Assembly: GCA_021784555.1 (NCBI GenBank)
Contig: JAJYHY010000012.1
Coordinates: 1 to 48,061 of the forward strand
Direction of reading: 5' to 3'
Length of the DNA: 48,061 nucleotides
Origin: a bacterium
GTDB lineage: Bacteria > Verrucomicrobiota > Verrucomicrobiia > Limisphaerales > UBA8199
Position 1 is the first letter of the stretch. The number at the start of each line of letters is the position of its first letter. A program made the position numbers and the translations under genes. The notes under the pieces were generated by a model. It searched no databases. It was not told where the DNA came from and worked only from the letters and a program-made list of their open reading frames with translations. Shown one piece after another: positions 7,232-16,000 of the stretch.

Positions 7232-7236
7232 CGGCG
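7218..7236 (+). repeat. hairpin spanning the stop codon
   Basis: Same 7-bp stem CGCCGCT/AGCGGCG and loop CAAAT as at 5785-5803, over the last codons and stop of the zinc-ribbon gene. Confidence 0.6.
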
Positions 7237-7414
7237 GATGGCGGAACGGGGCGGCCTGACTTAAAGCACCGATGCGGCGATCAGTTTGTCCGACGCCCAA
7301 GCGATAAAACGTGCAACAATTCTCTCCAACAGCCCACTGCGCCTGAGACATAAGCGGCAAACTCCACCGCGGCGAGAAACAACCCGAACGAAAACAAATC
7401 GAAACCAAACACCT

Positions 7415-8905
7415 ATGAAAGTCATGAAACAAACCGCGCCTGCACCGTCGCCGCCCACCGCAGAAGGGAAATCTAGCTGCCGTCGCGGGACAGACGCGGC
7501 CGCCCATCACGGTGGGGGCGAGGTGAATCCGGCGACTCCTGTCCGAGGCAATCCGCCGGCCGGGCAAAACGAGAGCGTTGCGAGCGAAACTGGTTGGTCA
7601 AATGCCGGCCGCCTGAGACGCAAATGGGTTCGACGCGGCGATTATCGGCTGCTCGGCGTCTTCGCCATTATCGTCTTGGTGCTTGGGCTTTTCTGGCGCC
7701 CCATTCAACGCCGTTGCCTAATCTATCTCCTGCTGCGCGCCGATGCGCCGTCGCGAGACGCTTTGTCCGAGGTCGTGGGGCAGACCGCCAATCCCAGTTC
7801 ATTGCTGCTGCGCCTTTGGCGAACCCAGCGCATTCCCGACCGCCATTTCGTCCTGCGCTACTTTGGGGAACTCGCCAGCGCTAAACCGGAACTCTTTCAC
7901 GCAATGGAGCCAGTTGTCGCACAGGCGGCCGCCGACCCGGACATCACGACGCGGGAGCTTGCCTTCGAGTTGCTGACCCGGTTGAGACTTCCACAGTTGC
8001 GGCCGCTGGCGATGGAACAGTTGCCGGATGCGGACCCCGCGGCGCGCCTCCTCGGTCTGGACAGCCTGCGGAGCATCGCCGCCTCGAATGATGTCCCCGT
8101 GGCGATGAACATGCTGGACGACCCGGACCCGCGTGTGGTTGTGGCGGCGGCCCTGGTGTTGCGACAAGTCACCGGACTGGACTTTGGCATCAAATCTTCG
8201 AGCCTTGCCCTGCCCAGGTTCGCGAGCATGGATAACACAAATCCGCCGCAGGCCGGCTGGCAAACCAGCACCATCCGTCAAGGCGTTCAAGGTTGGCGCA
8301 ACTGGTGGAAGGAGCATCGGGCGGAGTATCCCGCTTCCGTCACGCCGCCGCTCATGCCAATTCATCCGGCGGGATTGACTACACCGAATTTCCGCCTGAA
8401 CGACGCGAACGAGAAGGCCGTGCAGCTCTCCGATTTCCGCGGCAAGGCCGTCCTGCTGGCATTTTGGAGTTTGGATGCGCCCGTGAGCCTTGACGACGCG
8501 CCAGCCCTCGATGCCCTCGGTGGTCGCGGTGGAAATGGCGTTCAGGTCTTGGGGATCTGCATCCCGCCGGCCGCATGCGACGATGACGACGACGCAACTC
8601 CCAATATGCCTGACATGCCCAATATGCCAGGAATGCAGGCTGCGCCTCCGGCATTGGGCACCGCCGCCGGGCGCGCCGCGGTTCGCGGTGTCGCGCGCCA
8701 ACGGGGGGCCACCTACGCGATGCTGATTGATGCCAAGGGAAAGATCGCCTCGCGATTCGCTGTTGAGGAGTTGCCCACGTATGTTCTCATTGATGCGCAG
8801 GGGAGGATTCGCCGGCTAGCCGTGGGAAATCGGACTCAGCCCGTGTTGCAAGCGCTGCTCAAGGAAGCGCTGCAAAGCAGCTCAGCGCGCACGGACGCAC
8901 CATGA
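7415..8905 (+). CDS. membrane-anchored HEAT-repeat protein with C-terminal Cys-less redoxin domain and Met-rich motif
   Basis: From the ATG at 7415 the protein has 496 residues. A charged cytoplasmic N-terminus precedes one membrane segment (LLGVFAIIVLVLGLFW, about 78-93). Next come HEAT-like helical repeats (about 150-260, e.g. ITTRELAFELLTRLRLPQL), a conserved linker with WRNWWKEHRAEYP, and a thioredoxin-fold domain (about 330-490: TPNFRLNDANEKAVQLSDFR, then LPTYVLIDAQGRI). The CxxC position reads FWSLDAPVS, so the redox site is absent, as in 4934-5443. Between strands lies a Met-rich segment (MPDMPNMPGMQ) like the tail of the CusB homologue. A start at 7286 would be too far upstream of the A-rich leader. 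A metal-related role is plausible. No clear ECF-type promoter precedes it. Confidence 0.65.
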   Translation: MKVMKQTAPAPSPPTAEGKSSCRRGTDAAAHHGGGEVNPATPVRGNPPAGQNESVASETGWSNAGRLRRKWVRRGDYRLLGVFAIIVLVLGLFWRPIQRRCLIYLLLRADAPSRDALSEVVGQTANPSSLLLRLWRTQRIPDRHFVLRYFGELASAKPELFHAMEPVVAQAAADPDITTRELAFELLTRLRLPQLRPLAMEQLPDADPAARLLGLDSLRSIAASNDVPVAMNMLDDPDPRVVVAAALVLRQVTGLDFGIKSSSLALPRFASMDNTNPPQAGWQTSTIRQGVQGWRNWWKEHRAEYPASVTPPLMPIHPAGLTTPNFRLNDANEKAVQLSDFRGKAVLLAFWSLDAPVSLDDAPALDALGGRGGNGVQVLGICIPPAACDDDDDATPNMPDMPNMPGMQAAPPALGTAAGRAAVRGVARQRGATYAMLIDAKGKIASRFAVEELPTYVLIDAQGRIRRLAVGNRTQPVLQALLKEALQSSSARTDAP

Positions 8906-9017
8906 AAGCTCCTGGCGTCTGAACAACGAGACCAAGCATTACCGCCGCGCGAGCACTGGGGATTGACCTGTTCTCGCTCGTTGGCCGGGTGCAGCGCCAA
9001 GAAGAAACCCTGGAAGA

Positions 9018-9103
9018 CCTGGCGTGCTGGGCTGCCAAAGGCTTCCCGACGGTTCCCACCAAAGGCATGGGCCCGGGCTTCTGAAGAGGCGCCGCTCAAA
9101 TAG
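9018..9103 (+). pseudogene. 3' tail fragment of a third zinc-ribbon protein copy
   Basis: The sequence matches the last ~30 codons of the genes ending at 5798 and 7231 (the part reading CCAAK to KGMA), but an extra base near 9071 throws the frame into a TGA at 9082. The stop region and hairpin are kept. The 110 bases between 8906 and 9018 hold no supported gene. Confidence 0.6.
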
Positions 9104-9108
9104 CGGCG
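9090..9108 (+). repeat. hairpin spanning the former stop codon
   Basis: Third copy of the CGCCGCT/AGCGGCG stem with loop CAAAT, kept although the gene it belonged to is broken. Confidence 0.6.
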
Positions 9109-9154
9109 GCTGGAGCCGCAACAGATGGTGAGTATCTGACAATGGAGGTGTGGC

Positions 9155-9180
9155 GAGGGATTAGCCCGCGCGTGACGTAT
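9155..9180 (+). promoter_or_regulatory. ECF-type promoter (upstream of a tandem pair)
   Basis: GAGGGAT at 9155-9161 and CGTA at 9176-9179, start-to-start distance 21, followed by a GGCGA/TCGCC stem near 9203-9213 and an A-rich leader to an ATG at 9261. Confidence 0.75.
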
Positions 9181-9260
9181 CACCTGGGGTCGGGGCGAGG
9201 CTCGCCGCCAAACGCTGACGAAAACAACACGGTTAAAGCAGAAGAGCAGCTAGAACAGTT

Positions 9261-9350
9261 ATGAAAAAAGCTTCGAGGGATGTCGGCGTGGGTGTCGTAT
9301 CAGATCGCGTGCGGCAAAGAACGAAAACCGATCGCCTACAAACGAACTGA
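9261..9350 (+). pseudogene. leftover start of a deleted gene (29 codons)
   Basis: A leader of the regulon type runs into ATG AAA AAA, as at the start of exported genes here, but within five codons the sequence becomes the -35 of the next promoter (9275). The remaining codons have no signal-peptide character and end at TGA 9348-9350. It looks like a gene whose body was deleted; a 29-residue leader peptide for the efflux operon is the alternative. Confidence 0.45.
9275..9300 (+). promoter_or_regulatory. ECF-type promoter of the efflux operon
   Basis: GAGGGAT at 9275-9281 and CGTA at 9296-9299, start-to-start distance 21, GTGT before the -10. About 120 bases of leader separate it from the ATG of the outer-membrane component at 9420. 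It is the nearest promoter candidate for cusCBA. Confidence 0.75.
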
Positions 9351-9419
9351 ACAAGTCTGCGGCTCCGCGGGAGTGAAAACGACCGCAGCGCGGCGGCCGC
9401 ATTAGGCCAAAGATAAATA

Positions 9420-10835
9420 ATGACAACCAAGTCTCAATTCAGAACGAGCTCCCGGCATTGGCTCGTCTTCTCATCGGGTGCGACCCTCACCCTCCTCTTG
9501 TTCGCGGGCTGCAAGGGCATCCCCACCAAAGGCGAACGCGCCGCAAGAAAGGATTTTCAGACGGTGAGTGCGGAGTTTCGGCCGCATGCGGCAGCGCCGC
9601 TCCCGCCGGTGCTGAGCACCAACTCCACACTCGAGGATTACGTGCGCTTTGCCATGCTCAACCAGCCGGCGGTCGCAGCGGCTTATTATGACTGGGCGGC
9701 CTCCATCGAGCGCATTACCGTCGCCCGCTCGTTGCCCGACCCGGTGTTGACCTTCCAGTCCGACATCACGGACATCCTCAAGAGCCTGATGCCCGGCCTC
9801 ATGCAGGCCTTTCCCGGCCCCGGCAAGCTCAAGGCGGCGGCGGGTGTGGCCACCGCTGGGAGCCAAGTGAAGTATTTCGCTTTCGAGACCGCGGTGCTGC
9901 AAACGGCCTTCAATGTCAAGAAGGCCTATTACCCGCTCTGGTTCCTCGACCAGAAGATTCAAATTGACCGTCAGACTTTGGACCTGTTGGCCGCGATTGA
10001 GCGCATCGCCCGCGCCCAAAACGAAGTCGGCAAGGTCACCCTCCAGGATGTCTATCGCGCCCGCATCGAGGAGGATGGGCTCACGACCGAGATTGCCAAT
10101 CTGGTGGACTCGCGCAACTCTTTGACGGCTCAGCTCAAAGGCACCCTGGGCCTGCGGCCCGGCCAACCCGACCCGCCCCAGCCCTCCGAATTCGAATCCA
10201 CCCCGCTGGATTTGACCGGGGACAAGGTTCTGGCTATCGCCTTTGCTCGCAACCCGCAGCTCCGGGCTCTGGAAGTCGGCGTGCGTCAGGCCCAGGCGGC
10301 CATCACCCTGGCCCGCAAAGCCAACGTGCCCGACTTCAGCCTGGGGCTCATGGCCGACGCCGAGATGTCGCCCACCCTCTATCGTCCGCAAGCCGGGATG
10401 ACCTTGCCGGTGTTGCGCTACAAAATCGCCGCTGAAATTCATGAGGCCCAAGCCGGCCTGAAAGCGGCCCAAGCACGGCTCACGGCCGAGCAAATCCAGC
10501 TTGCCGTCGATTTCGCCGTCCAGAGCTACAACTACCGCGAAATCACCCGAAACCTGGCCCTGCTGCAGAACCAGCTCATCCCGGAGGCGCGGGACTCCCT
10601 GGACATCGCCCGCGCGGGCTATGTCGCCGGACAGATCAGCTTCTTCAACCTGATCGACGCCGAGCGCACCTGGCTCAACTTCCGGCTGCGCAACGTCGAT
10701 GAGAAAACTCGCCGCGAAATTGTCCTGGCGGACCTCTCATTGTCTATCGCCGGCATCGCTCCCCAAGGCGCGCCGATTTTGCCCGCCTCCTCCGGCCTGG
10801 CTGCCGCAGACTCCAATTCCACCATCGAACACTAA
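9420..10835 (+). CDS. outer-membrane efflux lipoprotein (TolC/CusC family)
   Basis: The protein has 471 residues, near the family norm. It has a lipoprotein signal with lipobox FAGC (Cys31). Two OEP-type repeats follow, each a long coiled helical stretch plus strands (e.g. RNPQLRALEVGVRQAQAAI in the second, AGYVAGQISFFNLIDAERTW near the end). It would form the exit duct across the outer membrane for the RND pump. It is followed after 11 bases by the adaptor gene, so the operon order is C-B-A as in cus/czc systems. Substrate is set by the partners (copper/silver type). Regulation is probably through the promoter at 9275-9300. Confidence 0.88.
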   Translation: MTTKSQFRTSSRHWLVFSSGATLTLLLFAGCKGIPTKGERAARKDFQTVSAEFRPHAAAPLPPVLSTNSTLEDYVRFAMLNQPAVAAAYYDWAASIERITVARSLPDPVLTFQSDITDILKSLMPGLMQAFPGPGKLKAAAGVATAGSQVKYFAFETAVLQTAFNVKKAYYPLWFLDQKIQIDRQTLDLLAAIERIARAQNEVGKVTLQDVYRARIEEDGLTTEIANLVDSRNSLTAQLKGTLGLRPGQPDPPQPSEFESTPLDLTGDKVLAIAFARNPQLRALEVGVRQAQAAITLARKANVPDFSLGLMADAEMSPTLYRPQAGMTLPVLRYKIAAEIHEAQAGLKAAQARLTAEQIQLAVDFAVQSYNYREITRNLALLQNQLIPEARDSLDIARAGYVAGQISFFNLIDAERTWLNFRLRNVDEKTRREIVLADLSLSIAGIAPQGAPILPASSGLAAADSNSTIEH

Positions 10836-10846
10836 GCATCACACCA

Positions 10847-12520
10847 ATGATAAAATCTGTAAGAGTAATTTCCTCGTTGATACTGGCGGCCGCGGTTTTC
10901 GGCGGCGCAACTTTGTTGTTGAGCGGTTGCGGGCGCAAGCCGGCCGCCACCCAAAGCGCCTCATCGGGCGGGCGCAAGATTCTATATTACAAGTCCACCA
11001 TGATGGCGGGCGAGACCAGCAAACATCCGGGCAAGGACAGCATGGGCATGGAGATGGTGCCGGTGTACGCCAAGGGCGCTGCCTCCACCCCTGCCGCCGC
11101 GCCCAAGACCGGCGGGGCCGCCCAGAGTACGCCCTCAGGCAAAGGCAAGATTCTTTATTACAAGTCCACCATGATCCCGGGCCAGATCAGCCAGCACCCC
11201 GGCAAAGACAGCATGGGCATGGACATGGTCCCGGTCTATGCCAACCAATCCGGCACGCCGTCCAATCCCGACGAGGTGGCCGTGGACCCGGTGACGATGC
11301 AGGACATGAACGTCGCCACCGCGCCCGTCCTCAGCGGCCCGCTGACGCGAACGGTCCGGACGGTGGGTTATGTGGATTACAACGAGCCGGCGCTGGCCGA
11401 CGTGACGACCAAGTTCAAGGGTTGGATTGAGAGGCTCTACGTCACCTACACCGGCCAGTTGGTGCGCCGGGGTGCGCCGCTGTTCACGATTTATTCGCCC
11501 GAGCTTTACAGTGCCGAGGTCGAATACCTGCTGGCCGACGGTTCGGGAACCAACACCGACTCCGCCACTCGGGAGTTGGGGGCCAGCGCCCTGACCAAGC
11601 TCAGATTCTTCGACATCTCGGAGGCCCAAATTGCGGAGCTGAAGAAAACGCGCCGCCCGAGCAAGACCCTGACGATTGACGCGCCCATCACCGGCTTCGC
11701 GATTACAAAAAACATCGTCGAAGGCACGATGGTCGGCGCGGGCACGGTGATTTATCGCCTGGCCGACCTGCGCACCATCTGGGTCTATGCCGAGGTCTAT
11801 GAGCAGGACCTGCCTTATGTCCAATTGGGCCAGGCGGCCACCATGACCCTTTCGTATCTGCCGGGCCGTACCTTCCACGGGCGCCTGACCTACATCTATC
11901 CGACGGTCAACGCTGTTGCCCGTACGGCCAAGGTGCGCTTGGAATTCAAGAATCCGGACTATTCGCTCAAGCCCGGCATGTTCGCCAACGTGACGCTCAC
12001 CGCACGAGTGGCGCCCTCGGTGGTGCTGGTGCCCGATTCGGCGGTGCTGCGCAGCGGCGAGAGGAACACGGTGTTTGTGGCGCTGCCCGGCGGCAAATTT
12101 GATCCGCGCACGGTCAAGCTGGGGCTGGCGGCGGCCAACGATTACGACCAGGTCTTGAGCGGCCTGAAACCGGGCGAGCGGGTGGTAACTTCGGGCCAAT
12201 TCATGCTCGACTCTGAAAGCCAGTTGCAAGAAGCGATCCAAAAAATGCTCGCCGCGCCGAAAACCGCTGGCACCAATGCGCCCTCGACCGGGACCAGTCC
12301 GGCCGCCCCTCCGGCCGCCGCAACGAACTCGTCCGGCGGTATGAACATGCCCCGGACGAACATGCCCGAGATGAAGAGGCCGGCCCTATCGAGGAATTCG
12401 GCGGCGACGGATCTGACCGCCCCTCGGCCCACCCGCACCAATATGCCCGGCGGCATGAACATGCCGGGAGTGGACATGCCGGGGACGAACATGTCGGCCC
12501 CGTCGGAGGAGTCGCATTGA
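10847..12520 (+). CDS. periplasmic adaptor (membrane fusion protein) of HME-RND efflux, CusB-like
   Basis: The protein has 557 residues, longer than typical CusB. It has a lipobox LSGC (Cys28). Two tandem heavy-metal-binding modules (about 45-74 and 101-132) each contain YYKSTM, HPGKDSMGM and MVPVYA; these replace the Cys-type HMBD pattern with Met-rich ligands. Then come the barrel-sandwich and beta-barrel domains (GWIERLYVTYTGQLVRRG, TIYSPELYSAEVEYL, GRTFHGRLTYIYP). The last ~110 residues are a low-complexity tail with repeated NMPG-type units (GGMNMP, TNMPEM, GVDMPGTNM), suited to Cu(I)/Ag(I). It links CusC and CusA and may load metal onto the pump. The next gene on this strand is cusA, after an antisense toxin-antitoxin pair. 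Confidence 0.88.
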   Translation: MIKSVRVISSLILAAAVFGGATLLLSGCGRKPAATQSASSGGRKILYYKSTMMAGETSKHPGKDSMGMEMVPVYAKGAASTPAAAPKTGGAAQSTPSGKGKILYYKSTMIPGQISQHPGKDSMGMDMVPVYANQSGTPSNPDEVAVDPVTMQDMNVATAPVLSGPLTRTVRTVGYVDYNEPALADVTTKFKGWIERLYVTYTGQLVRRGAPLFTIYSPELYSAEVEYLLADGSGTNTDSATRELGASALTKLRFFDISEAQIAELKKTRRPSKTLTIDAPITGFAITKNIVEGTMVGAGTVIYRLADLRTIWVYAEVYEQDLPYVQLGQAATMTLSYLPGRTFHGRLTYIYPTVNAVARTAKVRLEFKNPDYSLKPGMFANVTLTARVAPSVVLVPDSAVLRSGERNTVFVALPGGKFDPRTVKLGLAAANDYDQVLSGLKPGERVVTSGQFMLDSESQLQEAIQKMLAAPKTAGTNAPSTGTSPAAPPAAATNSSGGMNMPRTNMPEMKRPALSRNSAATDLTAPRPTRTNMPGGMNMPGVDMPGTNMSAPSEESH

Positions 12521-12522
12521 CC

Positions 12523-12777
12523 CTAAAGCCTGTTGTACTCCTCATGCGTGCCGATCCAAATCCAGCGGAACCTGTCAGGGGCGATGAAGACCCCGGTGGC
12601 TCGGTAATGAAGCCCCACGCGAACGGACCACAGCTTGCGCTTGAAGGGCTTGAAGTGCAGCGAGGGGTGCCGCGGGTCAGCCAGCCAGAGCCGATAAGCC
12701 TTCTCCGCCAACCGTTGCGCTTCCGGGGGCAGCCGGTAAAAACGATCCCAGAATTCTGGCGAAGTGCTCGCTCTCAC
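12523..12777 (-). CDS. RelE/ParE-type toxin
   Basis: The product is 84 residues, a normal size for this family. The pattern fits a RelE/ParE fold: N-terminal helices (FWDRFYRLPPEAQRLAEKAYRLW), then a strand with HPSLHFKPFK, a central strand LWSVRVGLHYRATG and a final WIWIGTHEEYNRL in which the His matches the conserved 'GTHEEY' end. Members cleave mRNA on the ribosome or poison gyrase; which applies here cannot be told. Its ATG overlaps the antitoxin's stop by 4 bases. It lies antisense between cusB and cusA, with its 3' end only 3 bases past the cusB stop. Confidence 0.8.
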   Translation of the reverse strand: MRASTSPEFWDRFYRLPPEAQRLAEKAYRLWLADPRHPSLHFKPFKRKLWSVRVGLHYRATGVFIAPDRFRWIWIGTHEEYNRL

Positions 12778-12989
12778 CCCTTGGGCCGGGGAAATCCCCG
12801 TGCGGTGTTCTCGCGCTCGCTGCGTTCGGCCTCCTCAATCATCCAGTCTAACTTGCCCGATTTGGCGTCCTGGCGCATTTGCTTGTCCCACTCATCGTCC
12901 GGCAAGGGGTTCAGAAGCGCATTCAACTCGCAACGCTCCTGGAACGAGAGCTTGTCGATCTCTGCCTTGATTTCCTCGACCTTCGTCAT
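12774..12989 (-). CDS. antitoxin of the RelE/ParE pair
   Basis: The protein has 71 residues, is acidic and predicted mostly helical: KVEEIKAEIDKLSFQERCEL at the start, then PDDEWDKQMRQDAKSGKLD and an Arg/Glu-rich end. This is the layout of addiction-module antitoxins whose C-terminus wraps the toxin. It precedes the toxin with a 4-base overlap, the usual translation coupling. The family is recognised from architecture more than from single residues. Confidence 0.75.
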   Translation of the reverse strand: MTKVEEIKAEIDKLSFQERCELNALLNPLPDDEWDKQMRQDAKSGKLDWMIEEAERSERENTARGFPRPKG

Positions 12990-13067
12990 GCAAACAGCTT
13001 ATCTGCCTGCCCACGCACGGTCAATCCAGGATCCATCACTCCATCACTCCACCACTCCATTCTGACC

Positions 13068-16000
13068 ATGCTTCAACGCATCATCAATTACTCGTTAAAG
13101 AATAAGTTTATCATTTTGCTGGCGACGGTCGCGCTGGTGGCGGGCGGCATTTACGCGCTGCGCAACATCGCGCTGGACGCCATCCCCGACCTCTCGGACG
13201 TCGAGGTCATCGCCTATACACCCTGGCCCGGCCAGGCGCCGCAAATCATCCAGGACCAGGTCACCTATCCCCTCACTATCAAGATGCTCTCCGTGCCCGG
13301 CGCCAAGGTGGTGCGGGGCTACTCGTTCTACGGTTACTCGTTCGTCTATGTCATCTTCAAGGACGGCACGGACCTGTACTGGGCGCGCAGCCGGGTGCTG
13401 GAGTATTTGAGCGGCCTGGCGGGCACATTGCCTCAGGGCGTCAGTCCCTCGCTCGGCCCGGACGCCACCGGCGTGGGTTGGGCCTTCATGTACACCCTCG
13501 ACTCGACCAATCGCGACCTGGCCCAGCTACGCTCCTTGCAGGATTGGTATGTGCGCTACGCGCTGGCCTCGGTGCCCGGCGTGTCGGAAGTCGCCTCCAT
13601 CGGCGGCTTCGTCCGGCAGTATCAGGTGACGGTCGATCCGGACAAACTTCGCGCCTATCACCTGTCCATCGCCGGCATTGCCCGGGCCATTAGGCGCAGC
13701 AACAACGAGGTGGGCGGGCGCTCGATTGAGTTGGCGGAGACCGAATTCATCCTGCGCGTCAAGGGCTACATCGAGAGCCTGCACGCCTTGCGGCAAGTGG
13801 CGGTGGGCGTGGGCAAGGACGGAGTTCCCATTTTGCTGCGCGACGTGGCCACGGTGCAGTTCGGCCCGGAGATGCGCCGGGGCATCGCCGAGTTGAACGG
13901 CCAGGGCGAGACGGTCGGGGGCATCGTCGAGGTGCGCTTCCACGACAACACTTACAAGATCATCCAGGCGGTGAAGAAGAAATTGGCCCAGGAAATGAAG
14001 TCGCTGCCGCCGGATGTTAAAGTCACCGTGGTCTATGACCGGACAGCATTGATTGACCGGGCGGTGCGGACACTGGAGGAAAAGGTGCTGGAAGAATGCG
14101 CCGTGGTGGCGCTGGTGTGCCTGGCGTTTCTATTTCACCTGCGCAGTTCGCTGGTGGCCATCATCTTCCTGCCCGTGGCGGTGCTGATGTCCTTCTTTGC
14201 CATGTTCGAGCAGGGCCTCAGTTCGAACATAATGTCCCTGGGCGGCATCGCTATCGCCATCGGCGCCATGGTCGATGCGGTCATCGTCATGATTGAAAAC
14301 GCCCATAAACATCTCGAACATGAGCAGGGTCAGAAACCGCATTGGGACATCATCCGCGACGCGGCGGTCGAGGTGGGGCCGACGCTCTTTTATTCGTTGC
14401 TGGTCATAACGGTGTCGTTTCTGCCGGTGTTTACCTTAGGCTCGCAGGAAGGGCGTTTGTTCAAGCCGCTGGCCTTCACCAAGAGTTACTCGATGGCCGC
14501 GGCCGCCATCCTCTCCGTCACCCTGGCCCCGATTTTGATGGGCTTTTTCATCCGCGGCAGGATCCCCCGGGAAGAGAGCAATCCGCTGAACCGGTTGCTG
14601 ATCTGGCTCTATCACCCGTTGATTGACTTGATCATCAAATGGCGGTGGTGGATTGTGACCATCTCGGCGCTGGCCGTGGTGTGGGTGTTCCTGCCCTGGA
14701 ACATGCTGGTCAAGGACCTCCTGCCCCACGGCCACGCCCAGCAGATCGCCCTGAAAGCGGGCAAGCTGTTTCCCTACCAAAATCTCGGCTCGGAATTCAT
14801 GCCGCCCCTTTACGAAGGGGATTTGCTCTACATGCCCTCGGCCTTTCCGAGCCTGTCGGTGACCAAGGCGCGGCAACTGCTCCAAGTCACCGACAAAATC
14901 ATCGAATCCTTTCCTGAAGTGAAGACCGTGTTTGGCAAGGCCGGCCGCGCCGAGACCGCTACCGACCCGGCGGGGATGGAGATGTTTGAAACGACCATCC
15001 AACTCAAGCCCGAGTCAGAATGGCCCGCGGTGGACATCAAGGACGACAGCGGGCGGGTTATCGCCCACCGCCCCTATACCCCCGATGAATTAAAGGCGGC
15101 TCTGAACGCGGCCATCGAGATTCCCGGGCTGCAAGCCGACTGGACCATGCCCATCAAAACCCGCATTGACATGCTCTCCACCGGCATCAAGACGCCTGTG
15201 GGCATCAAAGTCGCCGGGCCGGACCTGGCCAAAATCCAGCATATCGCCGAACAGATCGAAGGCATCCTCCGCCCCTTGCCGCACACCACCAGCGCCTATG
15301 CCGAGCGCGTCATGGGCGGCCATTACATCGTCTTCCACATCAACCGCGACGCCATCGCCCGCTACGGTTTGACCATCGGCGACGTCCAGGACGTGTTGCA
15401 GGTCGCCCTGGGTGGAATGCCGCTGACCACCACCGTCCAGGGCCTGGAACGTTACACCATCAACCTGCGTTACAACCGGGATTTCCGCTCCAATTTGCGC
15501 GCCCTCAAGCATGACGTCGTCATCCCAACCCCCACTGGCGCCCAGGTGCCCCTGGGCGAACTGGCCGACATCAAAGTGGAGGATGGCCCCGGCTCCATCA
15601 AGACCGAGGCCGCCGTCCCGCAGGCCTGGATTTACGTGGACATCGCCGGCATTGACGTGGGCACCTACGTCCAGAACGCCCAGGCTGCGATCAACCGGGC
15701 CATCTCCAAAGGCGAGATCAAGCTGCCTCCGGGCTATAACATCTACTGGAGCGGCCAGTACGAATACATGATGCACGCCCGGCAACGGTTGATGGTGGTG
15801 GTGCCGGTGACGCTGCTCATTATCACCCTCATTATCTATTTGAACACCCGTTCAGCGGTGCGAACCGCCATCGTCATGCTCTCGGTGCCCTTCTCGCTGG
15901 TCGGCTCTTTTTGGTGGCTTTACTGGCTGCACTACAATATGAGCGTGGCGGTGTGGGTGGGCATGATTGCCCTGGCCGGTGTCAGCGCGGAAACCGGGGT

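Noticed and set aside
7231..7414. ECF-type promoter before the HEAT-redoxin gene
   Set aside because: CGTG near 7309 and CATA near 7344 lack a GAGGGAT-like element at the right distance; at best a decayed copy.
8940..8990. Possible ASPR-motif relic (reads ITAARALGI)
   Set aside because: Too short and lacks the PR of the motif; chance match in Ala/Arg-rich translation.
9471..10493. Long minus-strand frame opposite cusC
   Set aside because: Antisense shadow typical of GC-rich genes; the plus strand carries a clear outer-membrane efflux protein.
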